From assembly GCF_002813375.1 (NCBI RefSeq), contig NZ_PHUJ01000003.1, forward strand, positions 4,340,001 through 4,404,000: DNA of 64,000 nucleotides. Reading direction: 5' to 3'. Positions 54,037 through 63,423 of the stretch are shown in pieces (position 1 is the stretch's first letter; every line of letters begins with the position of its first letter). The translations under genes were made by a program, and so were the position numbers. The notes under the pieces are model-generated. The model was not told the origin of the DNA and searched no databases. It worked only from the letters and a program-made list of their open reading frames with translations. Source of the stretch: Pseudonocardia alni. Lineage in GTDB: Bacteria > Actinomycetota > Actinomycetes > Mycobacteriales > Pseudonocardiaceae.

Positions 54037-55425
54037 GTGAACACGACCTCTGTCCTCGTCATGCCGGGAACGGTGCCCGCGCCGCGTGGCGGGATCCTGC
54101 ACGATCTGCACGCCCGGCACCACGGCGTACGCGAGGTGCTCGCCCGCGTCGACGACGCCGCCCGCGAACTGGACCTTCCAGCGGTGTCACCCCGACTCGT
54201 CGAGGGCGGCGAGGTGGCTCCCGAGCGGGGCCCCGACCTGCAGTACGTGGAGATCTTCGCGGTCAGCATCGCCACCCAACGCGCGCTGGTCGAGACGGGC
54301 GTCGACCCGGTCGCCGTCGTCGGGCAGAGCGTCGGAGAGCTGTGGGCACTCGCCGCGGCCGGGTACATCTCGATCGAGGACACCGTCCGGCTCGCGGTGG
54401 CCCGGTCCCGAGCGCTCACCAGACAGGGTTGGCAGGGCCGGATGATCGCCGTCGGGGTGGACGGCCGCCGGGCGGAGCACCTCGCCGGCCTGTTCGGACA
54501 CCCCGATCTGGTGCTGGCATGTGAGAACGCGCCCCATCAGAGCGTGCTGAGCGGTCCGACCGCGCTCACCGCCGACATCGAACGGGTGGCCGCGGCCGCG
54601 GGGTGGCCCACGAACCGGCTCGACGTGCCCCATCCCACGCACTCGCCCGCACTGGCCCGGTCGGCCAGGGAACTCCGCGCCGGTGCGCCCCGTGTGCCCT
54701 ACGGCGGAGGCCGGATGCGGGTGTGTTCGCCGTGGCTGGGCCGTGACGTTGTCGACGACGACCCCGTGGAGCTCATGGCCGGGGCCCTCACCGCCCGCGT
54801 GCGCATCCTGGACACGATCCGCGAGCTGCACGCCGCCGGCGCGGACGTCTTCGTCGAGTGCGGCGAACGTGCGGTCGTCGCGAAGATGATCCAGGCGAGC
54901 GTTCCGGGCGTGCGGTGCGCCGTGCCGCTGGCCGAGCGCGACGCTCCCGCCGTCCCGGCCCGGCCCACGACCGGCACCCCGCGATCGAACGGCGCGCGCC
55001 CGGGGGCCCCGGTCGCCGTGCGTTCCGAGCCGACCGTCTCTGCACCCACCCCCGCGGCGGACCCGCCGGCCGCGGTCCGGACACCGGCGCCGGCCGCGGA
55101 GGTCACGCCGGCGACGCGTCCCGAGCCTGGCGGACCCGCCGCGGCACCCTCCAGCGGAACCCGCGACTACGACGCCGTCCTGGCGCAGCTGCGTGACCTC
55201 TACGGCGGCTACCTCGGCTACCCGCCGGACCTCCTCGGCGAGGACGACAGCCTGGAGGCCGACCTCGGCGTCGAGTCCCTCAAGCAGGTCGCACTGGTGG
55301 GGCAGGTCGCGGACCTGTTCGACCTGCCCGACCTGCGCTCGAACGCCTCGTTGCTGGGCTTCGGCTCACTGCGGCGCATCGCGGACGCCGTCGTGGCCGG
55401 CGGAGCGGTCGGCGAGGCCGCGTGA
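54037..55425 (+). CDS. Acyltransferase-ACP didomain protein
   Basis: A 462-residue protein. Residues about 1-310 are a malonyl/acyl-CoA:ACP transacylase with the nucleophile Ser98 in GQSVGELWALAAAGY, Arg in ARSRALTRQG and the catalytic His202 in HPTHSPALAR. A Pro/Ala/Thr-rich linker spans about 310-375. Residues about 375-462 form an acyl carrier protein with the phosphopantetheine Ser414 in LGVESLKQVALV. GTG 54037 follows GAGAGGGA; the open frame before it is not protein-like. The stop overlaps the start of the giant synthase (GTGA). It is the only AT and the only ACP visible in the cluster, so both are expected to act in trans on the large protein's KS. Confidence 0.88.
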   Translation: MNTTSVLVMPGTVPAPRGGILHDLHARHHGVREVLARVDDAARELDLPAVSPRLVEGGEVAPERGPDLQYVEIFAVSIATQRALVETGVDPVAVVGQSVGELWALAAAGYISIEDTVRLAVARSRALTRQGWQGRMIAVGVDGRRAEHLAGLFGHPDLVLACENAPHQSVLSGPTALTADIERVAAAAGWPTNRLDVPHPTHSPALARSARELRAGAPRVPYGGGRMRVCSPWLGRDVVDDDPVELMAGALTARVRILDTIRELHAAGADVFVECGERAVVAKMIQASVPGVRCAVPLAERDAPAVPARPTTGTPRSNGARPGAPVAVRSEPTVSAPTPAADPPAAVRTPAPAAEVTPATRPEPGGPAAAPSSGTRDYDAVLAQLRDLYGGYLGYPPDLLGEDDSLEADLGVESLKQVALVGQVADLFDLPDLRSNASLLGFGSLRRIADAVVAGGAVGEAA

Positions 55426-58400
55426 ACGGGCACGAGGGCTCCCCGGACGACCTGACGGGGCGGATCGCGCTGGTCACCGGCGCGGCACGCAGTCTGGGTG
55501 CCGACATCGTGCGGAGCCTGGCCCGCCGGGGCGCGCACGTGATCGTCAACTACTTCCACTCGGTCGAGGCGGCCCGGGAACTGGAGGCGGAGCTGCGTGC
55601 CGCAGGCCGATCCTGCGATTTCATCCGCGCCTCGGTGGCCAAGACCGCCGAGGTCGACCGGATGTTCGACCTCGTCCGGGAGCGGCACGGTGGTCTCGAC
55701 ATCCTGGTGAACAACGCCGCGGCCGGCGCTTTCCTCCCGCTGCTCGACGTCGACGACGTCTACTGGGAACGGGCCTGGCGCACCAACGTGATGGGGCCCT
55801 ACCACTGCTCGCGGCGGGCGGCGGAGTTGATGGACGGCCGCTCGGGCGCGGCGGTGCTGTGCCTGTCCGCCGTGGGGTCCCACCTACCGGTGCCCGGCTA
55901 CGGGCCCGGGGGCGTGACGAAGGCGGCCGCCGAGTCGCTGGTCCGCTACCTGGCGCTGGAGCTGGCCCCGCGGGGGATCCGGGTGAACACGGTCCTGCTG
56001 GGCTCGGTGGCGAGCGACATCGTGAGGTCGCTCGCCGACCCGGACACGATCGGTGACCGCTCCGACGACGAGCGGCTGCTCCGGCGCACGATCTCGACGC
56101 CGGACGCGGCCGACCTGATCTGCCACTTCCTGCACCCGCACGCCGGGTTCGTCACCGGGCAGACCCTCGTCGCCGACGGCGGCATCGGTCTCACCGGGAT
56201 GCAGACGCTCCAGCTGCACAGCAACCTCGCCGCGCACGCCGCTCCCGCGCGGGGGTCGGCGTCGCCCGCGCCCGCCGGACCGCCGAGCGGGGGGCCCCAG
56301 CCGGCGGGGACCGTGGCCGGGACCCCCTCCGAGGAGCCCCGCGCCGAGGCCGTCGCTGCCGACGACGACGCCGTCGCCGTCGTCGGGATCGGGGTGGCGC
56401 TGCCCGGCGCGAACGACCGGCGCGAGCTGTGGGACCGGCTGCGCGAGGCCACGCTGCAGGCGAGCGAACCGACCGGCTTCGCGCTCGAGCACTTCCACGC
56501 CTCCGACCCCACGGTGCCCGACCGCTTCCACGCCCGCCGGGCCGGCTACCTCACCGGCTTCGTCCCGGATCCGCGCTCGCTCAGCGAGCCGCACGGACTG
56601 CGCGACCACCCCGGGGTGGCACCGACCGCGCGCTGGTTGCGGCACTGCGCCGTACAGGCACTCGACGGTGTGCGCCGCGGAGCGGGTGACCGGTGGCTCG
56701 CCGTCACCACGGGAGCGCATGATCACATCGGGCTCGGCGACCGGGCCCCGGTCCTGGGGGCGCAGTACGCGAGCATGCTCCGCGGGACCACCGCAGCCGA
56801 CTCGGGCGGGGACTGGCTCGGTGAGATGGCCGAGCACGCCGTGCTCGCCCACTACTCCGGCAGCGGTGCCGACCCGCTCATGCACCAGCCCGCGTCCGTC
56901 TCACGGGTGGCACTCGGCGGGCTCGTGCCCGACGACGCCCGGCACCTCACGCTCGACGCCGCCTGCGCCAGCGGCCTCTACGTGCTCGACGCCGCCGTGA
57001 AGGCCCTCCGGGAGGGCACGTGCGACGTCGCGCTCGCCGGCGGCACCTCGGTGGCCGAGCCGACCCTGCTGACCCTGTTCTGCAAGGCCCAGGGCATCAC
57101 CCCCAGCGGCCGGGTACGTCCGTTCGACCGGGACGCTGACGGCACGTTGCTCGCCGAGGGTGCCGTGGCGCTCGTCCTCAAGACCCACGCCAAGGCCGTC
57201 GCGGACGGTGACGAGATCCGGGGGCTGGTGCTCGGTACCGGCCTGGCCGCCGACGGCCGGGGCAAGGGCATCCACGCCCCGGCCGAACGCGGTCAGGAGT
57301 TGGCGATCTCCCGCGCCTGGGCCGACGCCGGTGTCGGACCCGACGACCTCGACTGGATCGTGGCCCACGGCACCGGAACGCCGACCGGGGACGAGGTCGA
57401 GGCCCGGGCCCTGCTGGCGCGGCTCGGCGAGAGGCGGCGCACCTGCCTGCTCACCTCCAACAAGCAGGTCTTCGGACACACCGGTGTGCTCGCCGGGCTC
57501 GTCTCGGTCGCGCACGCGCTCACCGCGATCGAGCACGGGGCGATCCCGGCCCAGACGGACCGGATCGCCCCGCACGCGCTGCTGGAGGGGGAGGAACGGC
57601 TCAGGGTGCCCGTCGCCGACGTCGGCTGGCGGCCCTCGGACCGCCCACGCATCGTCGGCGTCTCGTCGTTCGGGCTCGGCGGAGCCGACGCACACGCCGT
57701 GCTGGCCGACCGCGTCCCGACCCGGCGGCCCGCCAGGGTGCCCCCCGAGGACCTCGTCGTCGTCGGCTGGAACACGCACCTGCCCGGCTCCGACCGCGAC
57801 GCGACGGCTGCCTGGCTGGCGGGTACCGGGCCCGGTCCCTCGGCAGGATTCGGCGACCCGTACCCCGTCCCGTCGCCGCGCGAGGTGCGGATCCCGCCAC
57901 GCACCACCGCGCACATGGACCCGAGCCACCTGATGGTGCTGCAGGCGGTGGACCCGCTGCTGGCGCAGCTGGGCGCCGCGGCCGGGGACCTGCGTCCCGA
58001 CACCGCGCTGCTGATCGGGTCGGCGCTGCCCAGCAGGCACGCCACCCGGATGGCCGTCCGGGTGCACGCCGCCGAGTGCGCCGACGCGCTCGGGTTGCTG
58101 CCCGACCCCGGCATGGTCGCGACGCTGCGTGAGCGGCTCACCGCCGCCGTCGACGCGTTCGCTCCCGACATCAGCGAGGACGACTTCACCGGTGCCGTCT
58201 CCTGCATCGCAGCCGGCCGGGTGACCAACTACGACGACCTGCAGGGGTTCGGCGTGGCCGTCTACGACCACCGGGACTCGGGCACCGCCGCACTCGACCT
58301 CGCGATGCGTCAGCTCCGCCACGGGGCCTGCGCGCTGGCGCTGGTGGGGGCCGTGAGTGTGGCACCGGTCCGGGGCTGGGACGGACATCTCGGTCCGCTC

Positions 58401-61184
58401 GTACCGGACGGGGCGACGATCGCGGAGGGCGCCGCCGTCGTGGCACTGGCCCGGCGCTCGACCGCCGAGCGCCACGGTCTGCCGATCCTGGGAACGGTCG
58501 CGTCGGCCGGTCCGGGGGCGGCGCCGCCCGCGCCGCCCGCGCCCGATCGCACCTACCTCGCCGTCGATGCGCTGTTCGCGCTGCTGCACGGTGTCGTCAC
58601 CGGCCGCGAGACGCTCGTCGGTGCGAGCGACCCGGCCACACCGGGCCTGCGCTTCACCGGGGTGCGGCCCGCCGACGCACCGGAACCGGACATCGGTACC
58701 CGGGGCACGGTGGACCTCGTCGACATGCCCGCTCCGCCCGGGAGGACCCTGCCGCACCCGGTGCCGCCGGGCACCGTCGTCGTCACCGACTCCGCCGACC
58801 TCGCGGCCGCACTGGAGGGCTGCGTCGACGTCGCCGTGTGGACGACCGACGGCGTCGCCGCGCAGGACGCGGCCGGCGCTCTCGCGGACCTCCCGTTCGT
58901 CCCGGCCCACGTGCGGGTGCTGACGCGGTTCACCGACCGCGGTGACGCCCCCGCCGACGTCGAGCGTGCCGAGATTCTGCAGGACCTGCTCCTGACCACG
59001 ACCCAGGCACTGCTCCCGGCGCTGCGCAACGGCGGAACCGTCGGCGCCGCGCTGCTCGACGCCCTGCCCGGCGACCGTCCGCACCCGCTCGCCGGCCTGT
59101 TCACCGGGTTCGTCCGCTCGGTCCGCGCCGAGATCACCCAGTGCGGGGGAGCCGCGCTGCTCACCGCGGCGCCCGACGCGCTGACCGCACTGCACCAGCT
59201 GGCCCGCGCGAGCGGCGACGCCGGTCCGCTGCACACGGTCGCGGCCCGCGGGGACGGGAGCTGGGCCCGGATGGACGTCTGCCCGGACGGCGTGCCCGCC
59301 GGCCCGGGCGGGATCCCGCTGGGGCCGGGCTCGGTCGTCGTCGCGTTCGGCGGCGCACGCGGGATCACGCCGGAGCTGCTGCACGCGCTCGCCGTCCGCG
59401 TCGAGCGACCGCACGTCTACCTGATCGGCCGCACCCCGGTCCCGGCCGGCCCGCCCACCGAGCCGGTACCCCAGGCGGAGTTCATCGCCGAGCAGCGACG
59501 CCTGCATCCCGAGCTGAGCCTGCGCGAGCTCAAGGCGCGGTACGACCGTCTCGACGCCGCCCGGGAGGTTCGGGCGACGCTGCGGCGGCTCGCCGAGGTC
59601 TGCGGTCCCGACCGCGTGCACCACCGCGTCTGCGACGTGCTCGACGGCGAGGCCACCACCGCCGTCCTCGACGAGATCCACGACCGGCACGGCCGCGTCG
59701 ACCTCGTGGTGAACGCCGTGCTCGACCTGCGCCCCCGCGCGCTGCACGCCAAGGCACTCGCCGACTTCCGGGCCGTGCGGGCCACGAAGGCCACCGGCTA
59801 CCGCAACCTGAAGCACGCCCTCGCCGGACGACCACCGACGATCCTCGCCACCTTCAGCACCCTCGCCACGGTCGCGCCGGCGCCCGGCGACGTCGACTAC
59901 TGCGCGGTGAACTCCTACCTCGAGTACGCCACGGCCGCCGCCGACCGGGACCTGCCCACCGGGCACCGGGAGATCGCGATCCTCTGGAGCGGCTGGAAGG
60001 ACGTCGGCGTGGCCAGCAGCGTCGCCATGGAGGAGACGCTGCGGCGCAACAACATGGACGCCTACATCACGCCGGCCCAGGGGTGCGCGCAGTTCCTCTC
60101 GTCGCTGGCCCACCCGCCGGCGAACGGGCTGACGTTCTTCCTGCGCGGGCCGGAACGGGCCATGCTCGCCCGCCGGGGCATCGGACCGGACGCCCCGCCG
60201 ATGCCGCCCCCCGACGTCCCGGACCCCGCCGTCCCGGGTCCGGAACCGGCCTCGCCGCTCCTCGACGGCATCACGATGGAGGGCCGGTCCTGGGTGGTCG
60301 CGACGAAGACGTGGGACCCCCGCACGCTCGACGAGCGGGACGGGCGGTGGATGCGCCACCACCGGGTCAACGGCGCCGTCGTGCTCCCCGGCACGTTCGC
60401 GCTCGAGGCCGCCGCGGCCGCCGCGACCCGGCTGCGGCCGGAGATGGCCGTCACCGGTTTCCGTGACCTCGCCTGCCACGCCTCGGTGACGGTGCGGCCC
60501 GACGGTCCTCCCCGCACCGTCACGGTCTCCGCACGGGTGACCACCGAGGATCCCGCCGGGGCCCGGGTCTCGGTCCGGGTCACGACGAACCGGGTCAGCG
60601 CGACCGGGAAGGTGCTCCGGTTCGGCGACCTCTGCTACGAGGCGGACGTCCTGCTCGCCCCGGTCCGCCCCCACCTCGGCCCGGCGCCGGACCTGCGGGC
60701 GCACACCCCCGTCCCGGGGTTCCGGATGCCGATCTACGACCGACATCCCGTACTGGCGCTGAGCGGGCCGTTCGCCGGGACCTCGGCCCACGCCCACGGG
60801 CCGGACGGGACGAGTGCACTGTTCTCGTTCGACCACGCGGGGTTCTCGGCCGAGCTCGGCGGGACGACGGTGCCCTCGATCCTGATCGACGCGCTCGCCC
60901 ACCTGCTGCTCGTGCCGCGGGACGGGGCCGAGGGCGGACCACCGGTGCCGGGCCCCCTCGCCGGTATCGCCGAGGTCGATCTGGGGTGCGCCGGCAACGA
61001 CTGCGACCTCGCCGCTCGCCACCCGGTCGTCCGGCTCGGCCACGACACCGCGTCCGGAGTGCTCACCGCGGCCGCCGACGGCCGGGTGCTGGTCCGGGTC
61101 CGCGGCGTCACCGCCTTCTCGAGCAGCGAACCGGGGCGTCTGGTCCGTCCGGGGGCCGACGACCACCGGCCCGTCCCCGCCTGA
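55422..61184 (+). CDS. Multidomain iterative synthase: FabL-type ER - KS - CLF-like KS - KR - DH
   Basis: 1,920 residues. Residues 1-265: SDR domain with TGAARSLG, VNNAAAG and Tyr160-x6-Lys167, the spacing of FabI/FabL enoyl reductases rather than the Y-x3-K of ketoreductases. A Pro/Ala linker follows. About 320-765: active ketosynthase (Cys515 in DAACASGLY, His649 in HGTGTPTGDE, Lys681, His686 in FGHTGVLAG). About 775-1035: second KS with Asp952 where Cys belongs, so a chain-length-factor-like partner. About 1035-1300: probable structural KR half. About 1300-1530: ketoreductase (FGGARGIT; Tyr1493, Asn1497). About 1640-1900: double-hotdog dehydratase (His1647 in HRVNGAVVLPG; Asp1823 and His1827 in DALAH). 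KS-CLF and hotdog domains recall PUFA/heterocyst-lipid synthases. No AT, ACP, thioesterase or PPTase. Confidence 0.85.
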   Translation: MNGHEGSPDDLTGRIALVTGAARSLGADIVRSLARRGAHVIVNYFHSVEAARELEAELRAAGRSCDFIRASVAKTAEVDRMFDLVRERHGGLDILVNNAAAGAFLPLLDVDDVYWERAWRTNVMGPYHCSRRAAELMDGRSGAAVLCLSAVGSHLPVPGYGPGGVTKAAAESLVRYLALELAPRGIRVNTVLLGSVASDIVRSLADPDTIGDRSDDERLLRRTISTPDAADLICHFLHPHAGFVTGQTLVADGGIGLTGMQTLQLHSNLAAHAAPARGSASPAPAGPPSGGPQPAGTVAGTPSEEPRAEAVAADDDAVAVVGIGVALPGANDRRELWDRLREATLQASEPTGFALEHFHASDPTVPDRFHARRAGYLTGFVPDPRSLSEPHGLRDHPGVAPTARWLRHCAVQALDGVRRGAGDRWLAVTTGAHDHIGLGDRAPVLGAQYASMLRGTTAADSGGDWLGEMAEHAVLAHYSGSGADPLMHQPASVSRVALGGLVPDDARHLTLDAACASGLYVLDAAVKALREGTCDVALAGGTSVAEPTLLTLFCKAQGITPSGRVRPFDRDADGTLLAEGAVALVLKTHAKAVADGDEIRGLVLGTGLAADGRGKGIHAPAERGQELAISRAWADAGVGPDDLDWIVAHGTGTPTGDEVEARALLARLGERRRTCLLTSNKQVFGHTGVLAGLVSVAHALTAIEHGAIPAQTDRIAPHALLEGEERLRVPVADVGWRPSDRPRIVGVSSFGLGGADAHAVLADRVPTRRPARVPPEDLVVVGWNTHLPGSDRDATAAWLAGTGPGPSAGFGDPYPVPSPREVRIPPRTTAHMDPSHLMVLQAVDPLLAQLGAAAGDLRPDTALLIGSALPSRHATRMAVRVHAAECADALGLLPDPGMVATLRERLTAAVDAFAPDISEDDFTGAVSCIAAGRVTNYDDLQGFGVAVYDHRDSGTAALDLAMRQLRHGACALALVGAVSVAPVRGWDGHLGPLVPDGATIAEGAAVVALARRSTAERHGLPILGTVASAGPGAAPPAPPAPDRTYLAVDALFALLHGVVTGRETLVGASDPATPGLRFTGVRPADAPEPDIGTRGTVDLVDMPAPPGRTLPHPVPPGTVVVTDSADLAAALEGCVDVAVWTTDGVAAQDAAGALADLPFVPAHVRVLTRFTDRGDAPADVERAEILQDLLLTTTQALLPALRNGGTVGAALLDALPGDRPHPLAGLFTGFVRSVRAEITQCGGAALLTAAPDALTALHQLARASGDAGPLHTVAARGDGSWARMDVCPDGVPAGPGGIPLGPGSVVVAFGGARGITPELLHALAVRVERPHVYLIGRTPVPAGPPTEPVPQAEFIAEQRRLHPELSLRELKARYDRLDAAREVRATLRRLAEVCGPDRVHHRVCDVLDGEATTAVLDEIHDRHGRVDLVVNAVLDLRPRALHAKALADFRAVRATKATGYRNLKHALAGRPPTILATFSTLATVAPAPGDVDYCAVNSYLEYATAAADRDLPTGHREIAILWSGWKDVGVASSVAMEETLRRNNMDAYITPAQGCAQFLSSLAHPPANGLTFFLRGPERAMLARRGIGPDAPPMPPPDVPDPAVPGPEPASPLLDGITMEGRSWVVATKTWDPRTLDERDGRWMRHHRVNGAVVLPGTFALEAAAAAATRLRPEMAVTGFRDLACHASVTVRPDGPPRTVTVSARVTTEDPAGARVSVRVTTNRVSATGKVLRFGDLCYEADVLLAPVRPHLGPAPDLRAHTPVPGFRMPIYDRHPVLALSGPFAGTSAHAHGPDGTSALFSFDHAGFSAELGGTTVPSILIDALAHLLLVPRDGAEGGPPVPGPLAGIAEVDLGCAGNDCDLAARHPVVRLGHDTASGVLTAAADGRVLVRVRGVTAFSSSEPGRLVRPGADDHRPVPA

Positions 61185-61194
61185 GGAGGCACTG

Positions 61195-62187
61195 GTGCTC
61201 TGGTCCGACGTGAACATCGCGGGCAGCGGGTCGTGGATCCCGCCCATCCGGCCGCGGGCAGGTGCCCGGCCGGACACCCCCTCGGCGGCCGACGCCAACG
61301 GGTTCGGCTCCGCCGCCGTGGCCACGGGCGACACGGCCGTCGGGATGGCGGCACGCGCGGCGCTGAAGGCCCTGCGGCACGCCGGTGCCGTCGGCTCCGA
61401 CCTGAGCCTGCTCGTGCACGCGAGCTTCCAGGACGTCGACCACTACACCCCCTCGCCCTACCTGCTGCGCGCCCTGGGCACCACGGTGGCGACGGGGATG
61501 GAGATCGGCGCCGCGAGTGACGGCGGTGCGGCCGCGCTGGTCACGGCGGCCGAGCACCTCACCGCACGTCCGGACGCACGGGCGGCGATGGTCACCGCGG
61601 GGTCCCGCTTCCCCGCCGAACGCTGGGACTTCGTCCACGAGATCGGCTACCTCGCCGGCGACGCGGGCGGGGCGGCGGTGCTCACCCGTGCGCCGGGCCG
61701 GGCCCGGCTGGTGGCGACCGCACACGCCGCGGTGCCCCGTCTGGAGGAGATGAGCAGGGCCGCGGCCGGCGTCGCGGGCGGGGCGACGGGCCGGCGCATG
61801 GCGGTCGAGCAGACGGGGCTCGCCCCGCACATCACCTCCCTGCAGGAGGCCACGCGCTCCTGCGTCGAGCAGGTGCTGGAGGAAGCCGGTCTCGGACCGG
61901 CGGACGTCGCGCACACCGCCGTCGTCGCGATCGGGTCGGCGGTGCTCGACGTCCTGCTGTCGGGGCCACCGCTGCACGCCCGTGCGGCCGACACGAGCTG
62001 GACGTTCGGACGCCACGTCGCCCATGCCGGACCGTGCGACCTGCTGCTGGCCGTCGACCGGCTGCTCCGTGGCGGGACGGTCGTGCCCGGCGACCGCGTG
62101 CTCGTGGTGAGCTTCGGGCTCGGGTTCCGCTGGACCGCCGCGGTCCTGGAGATCACCGCGCCCGTCCCCGGACGGACCGCGGCATGA
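61195..62187 (+). CDS. KAS III-like protein with Ser in place of the catalytic Cys
   Basis: A 330-residue thiolase-fold protein of FabH size. At the nucleophile position it reads EIGAASDGGAAAL, so Ser108 replaces Cys. The HQAN-type His and the GN-type Asn motifs are also missing (VVAIGSAVL and FGRHVAHAG instead). It is therefore unlikely to be a condensing enzyme. KAS III relatives such as DpsC (which also uses Ser) select starter acyl groups, and CerJ-type relatives transfer acyl groups to alcohols or amines. Either priming or release of the chain would fit the cluster. GTG 61195 follows GAGGAGG. The stop overlaps the P450 start (ATGA). Confidence 0.82.
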   Translation: MLWSDVNIAGSGSWIPPIRPRAGARPDTPSAADANGFGSAAVATGDTAVGMAARAALKALRHAGAVGSDLSLLVHASFQDVDHYTPSPYLLRALGTTVATGMEIGAASDGGAAALVTAAEHLTARPDARAAMVTAGSRFPAERWDFVHEIGYLAGDAGGAAVLTRAPGRARLVATAHAAVPRLEEMSRAAAGVAGGATGRRMAVEQTGLAPHITSLQEATRSCVEQVLEEAGLGPADVAHTAVVAIGSAVLDVLLSGPPLHARAADTSWTFGRHVAHAGPCDLLLAVDRLLRGGTVVPGDRVLVVSFGLGFRWTAAVLEITAPVPGRTAA

Positions 62188-63395
62188 CCGCCCCGATCCC
62201 CGAGTTCCCCCTGCCGCGTGCGGCCGGCTGCCCGTTCGACCCGCCGCCGGAGCTGCTCGGACTGCACGCGCGCGGGCCGGTCGGCCGGGTCCGCATCTGG
62301 GACGGCAGCACGCCGTGGTTCGTCACCGGACACGCGCTGCAGCGCGAGCTGCTCAGCGACCCGCGGGTCAGCGCCGACCCCACCAACGACGGCTATCCGC
62401 ACGTCACGGCCGGGATCAAGGCACGCCACGCCGACGCGCGCTCCTTCATCACCATGGACGATCCGGAGCACCGGCGGCTGCGCCGGATGCTGACCAGTCC
62501 GTTCGCCGTACGGCGGGTCGAGGCCCTCCGGCCCACGATCCGGCGGATCGTCGACGAGCGGATCGACGCGATCCTCGACGGACCGCGTCCCGTCGACCTC
62601 GTCGCGGCCTTCGCACTGCCCGTGCCGACGATGGTGATCTGCGAGCTGCTCGGGGTGCCCTACGCCGACCACGAGTTCTTCCAGCGGTCGAGCCACGTGC
62701 TCATCCACCGGTACTCGACGGTGGAGCAGGTGCTCGCCGCGCAGCGGGGGCTGGTCGGGTACCTGGAGGACCTGATCGCGCGGCGGCTCACCGACCCGGC
62801 CGAGGACATCCTGTCGAGGATGGCGGCCCGGCACGTCGCCACCGGTGAGCTGACCTCGTCCGAGCTGGCGTCGATGCTCCTGCTGATCCTCGTCGCCGGT
62901 CACGAGACCACGGCCAACATGATCGCGCTGGGCACGCTCGCGCTGCTCGGCCACCCCGAGCAGCTCGCGGCGTTGCGCACGACCGGGGACCCGGCGCTGG
63001 TGGTGGGCGCGACCGAGGAGCTCCTGCGGTACCTGCCCATCGTGCACTCCGCGCGGCGCCGGGTGGCACTGGCCGACATCGCGCTCCCCGACGGGACCAC
63101 GATCCGCGCCGGCGACGGCATCGTGCTGCCCAACGACGTCGGCAACCGCGACCCCGAGGCCTTCCCCGACGCCGAGCGGCTCGACATCCGCCGCGACGCC
63201 CGGCACCACGTGGCGTTCGGTTTCGGCCCGCACCAGTGCCTGGGGCAGCCGCTCGTGCGGGTCGAGCTGCAGGTCGTCTACGGCACGCTCTACCGCCGCA
63301 TCCCCACCCTGCGCCTCGCCGTCGAGCCGTCCGAGGTGCGGTTCAAGCACGACGGCCTGATCTACGGCGTCCACGACCTGCCCGTCACGTGGTGA
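62184..63395 (+). CDS. Cytochrome P450 of the biosynthetic operon (CYP105-like)
   Basis: A 403-residue P450. I-helix AGHETTANM, K-helix EELLR, heme loop FGFGPHQCLGQPL with Cys352. ATG 62184 overlaps the KAS III-like stop, so it belongs to the operon. It is strongly similar over its whole length to the P450 at 40351-41574, including RIWDGSTPW near the N-terminus, which points to duplication. It probably hydroxylates the polyketide/fatty product. No ferredoxin is encoded beside it in the window. Confidence 0.93.
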   Translation: MTAPIPEFPLPRAAGCPFDPPPELLGLHARGPVGRVRIWDGSTPWFVTGHALQRELLSDPRVSADPTNDGYPHVTAGIKARHADARSFITMDDPEHRRLRRMLTSPFAVRRVEALRPTIRRIVDERIDAILDGPRPVDLVAAFALPVPTMVICELLGVPYADHEFFQRSSHVLIHRYSTVEQVLAAQRGLVGYLEDLIARRLTDPAEDILSRMAARHVATGELTSSELASMLLLILVAGHETTANMIALGTLALLGHPEQLAALRTTGDPALVVGATEELLRYLPIVHSARRRVALADIALPDGTTIRAGDGIVLPNDVGNRDPEAFPDAERLDIRRDARHHVAFGFGPHQCLGQPLVRVELQVVYGTLYRRIPTLRLAVEPSEVRFKHDGLIYGVHDLPVTW

Positions 63396-63423
63396 CCGGA
63401 CCCTCCGAGACAACGAGGTGACC

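Noticed and set aside
55422..56216. N-terminal SDR of the synthase as a FabG ketoreductase
   Set aside because: Tyr and Lys are seven positions apart (Y-x6-K), and surrounding sequence follows FabL. A separate complete KR exists near residue 1300-1530.
54037..61184. Enediyne polyketide synthase
   Set aside because: Enediyne synthases carry KS-AT-ACP-KR-DH-PPTase in one chain with characteristic accessory genes. Here AT and ACP are separate, a CLF-like domain and an ER are present and no PPTase is seen.
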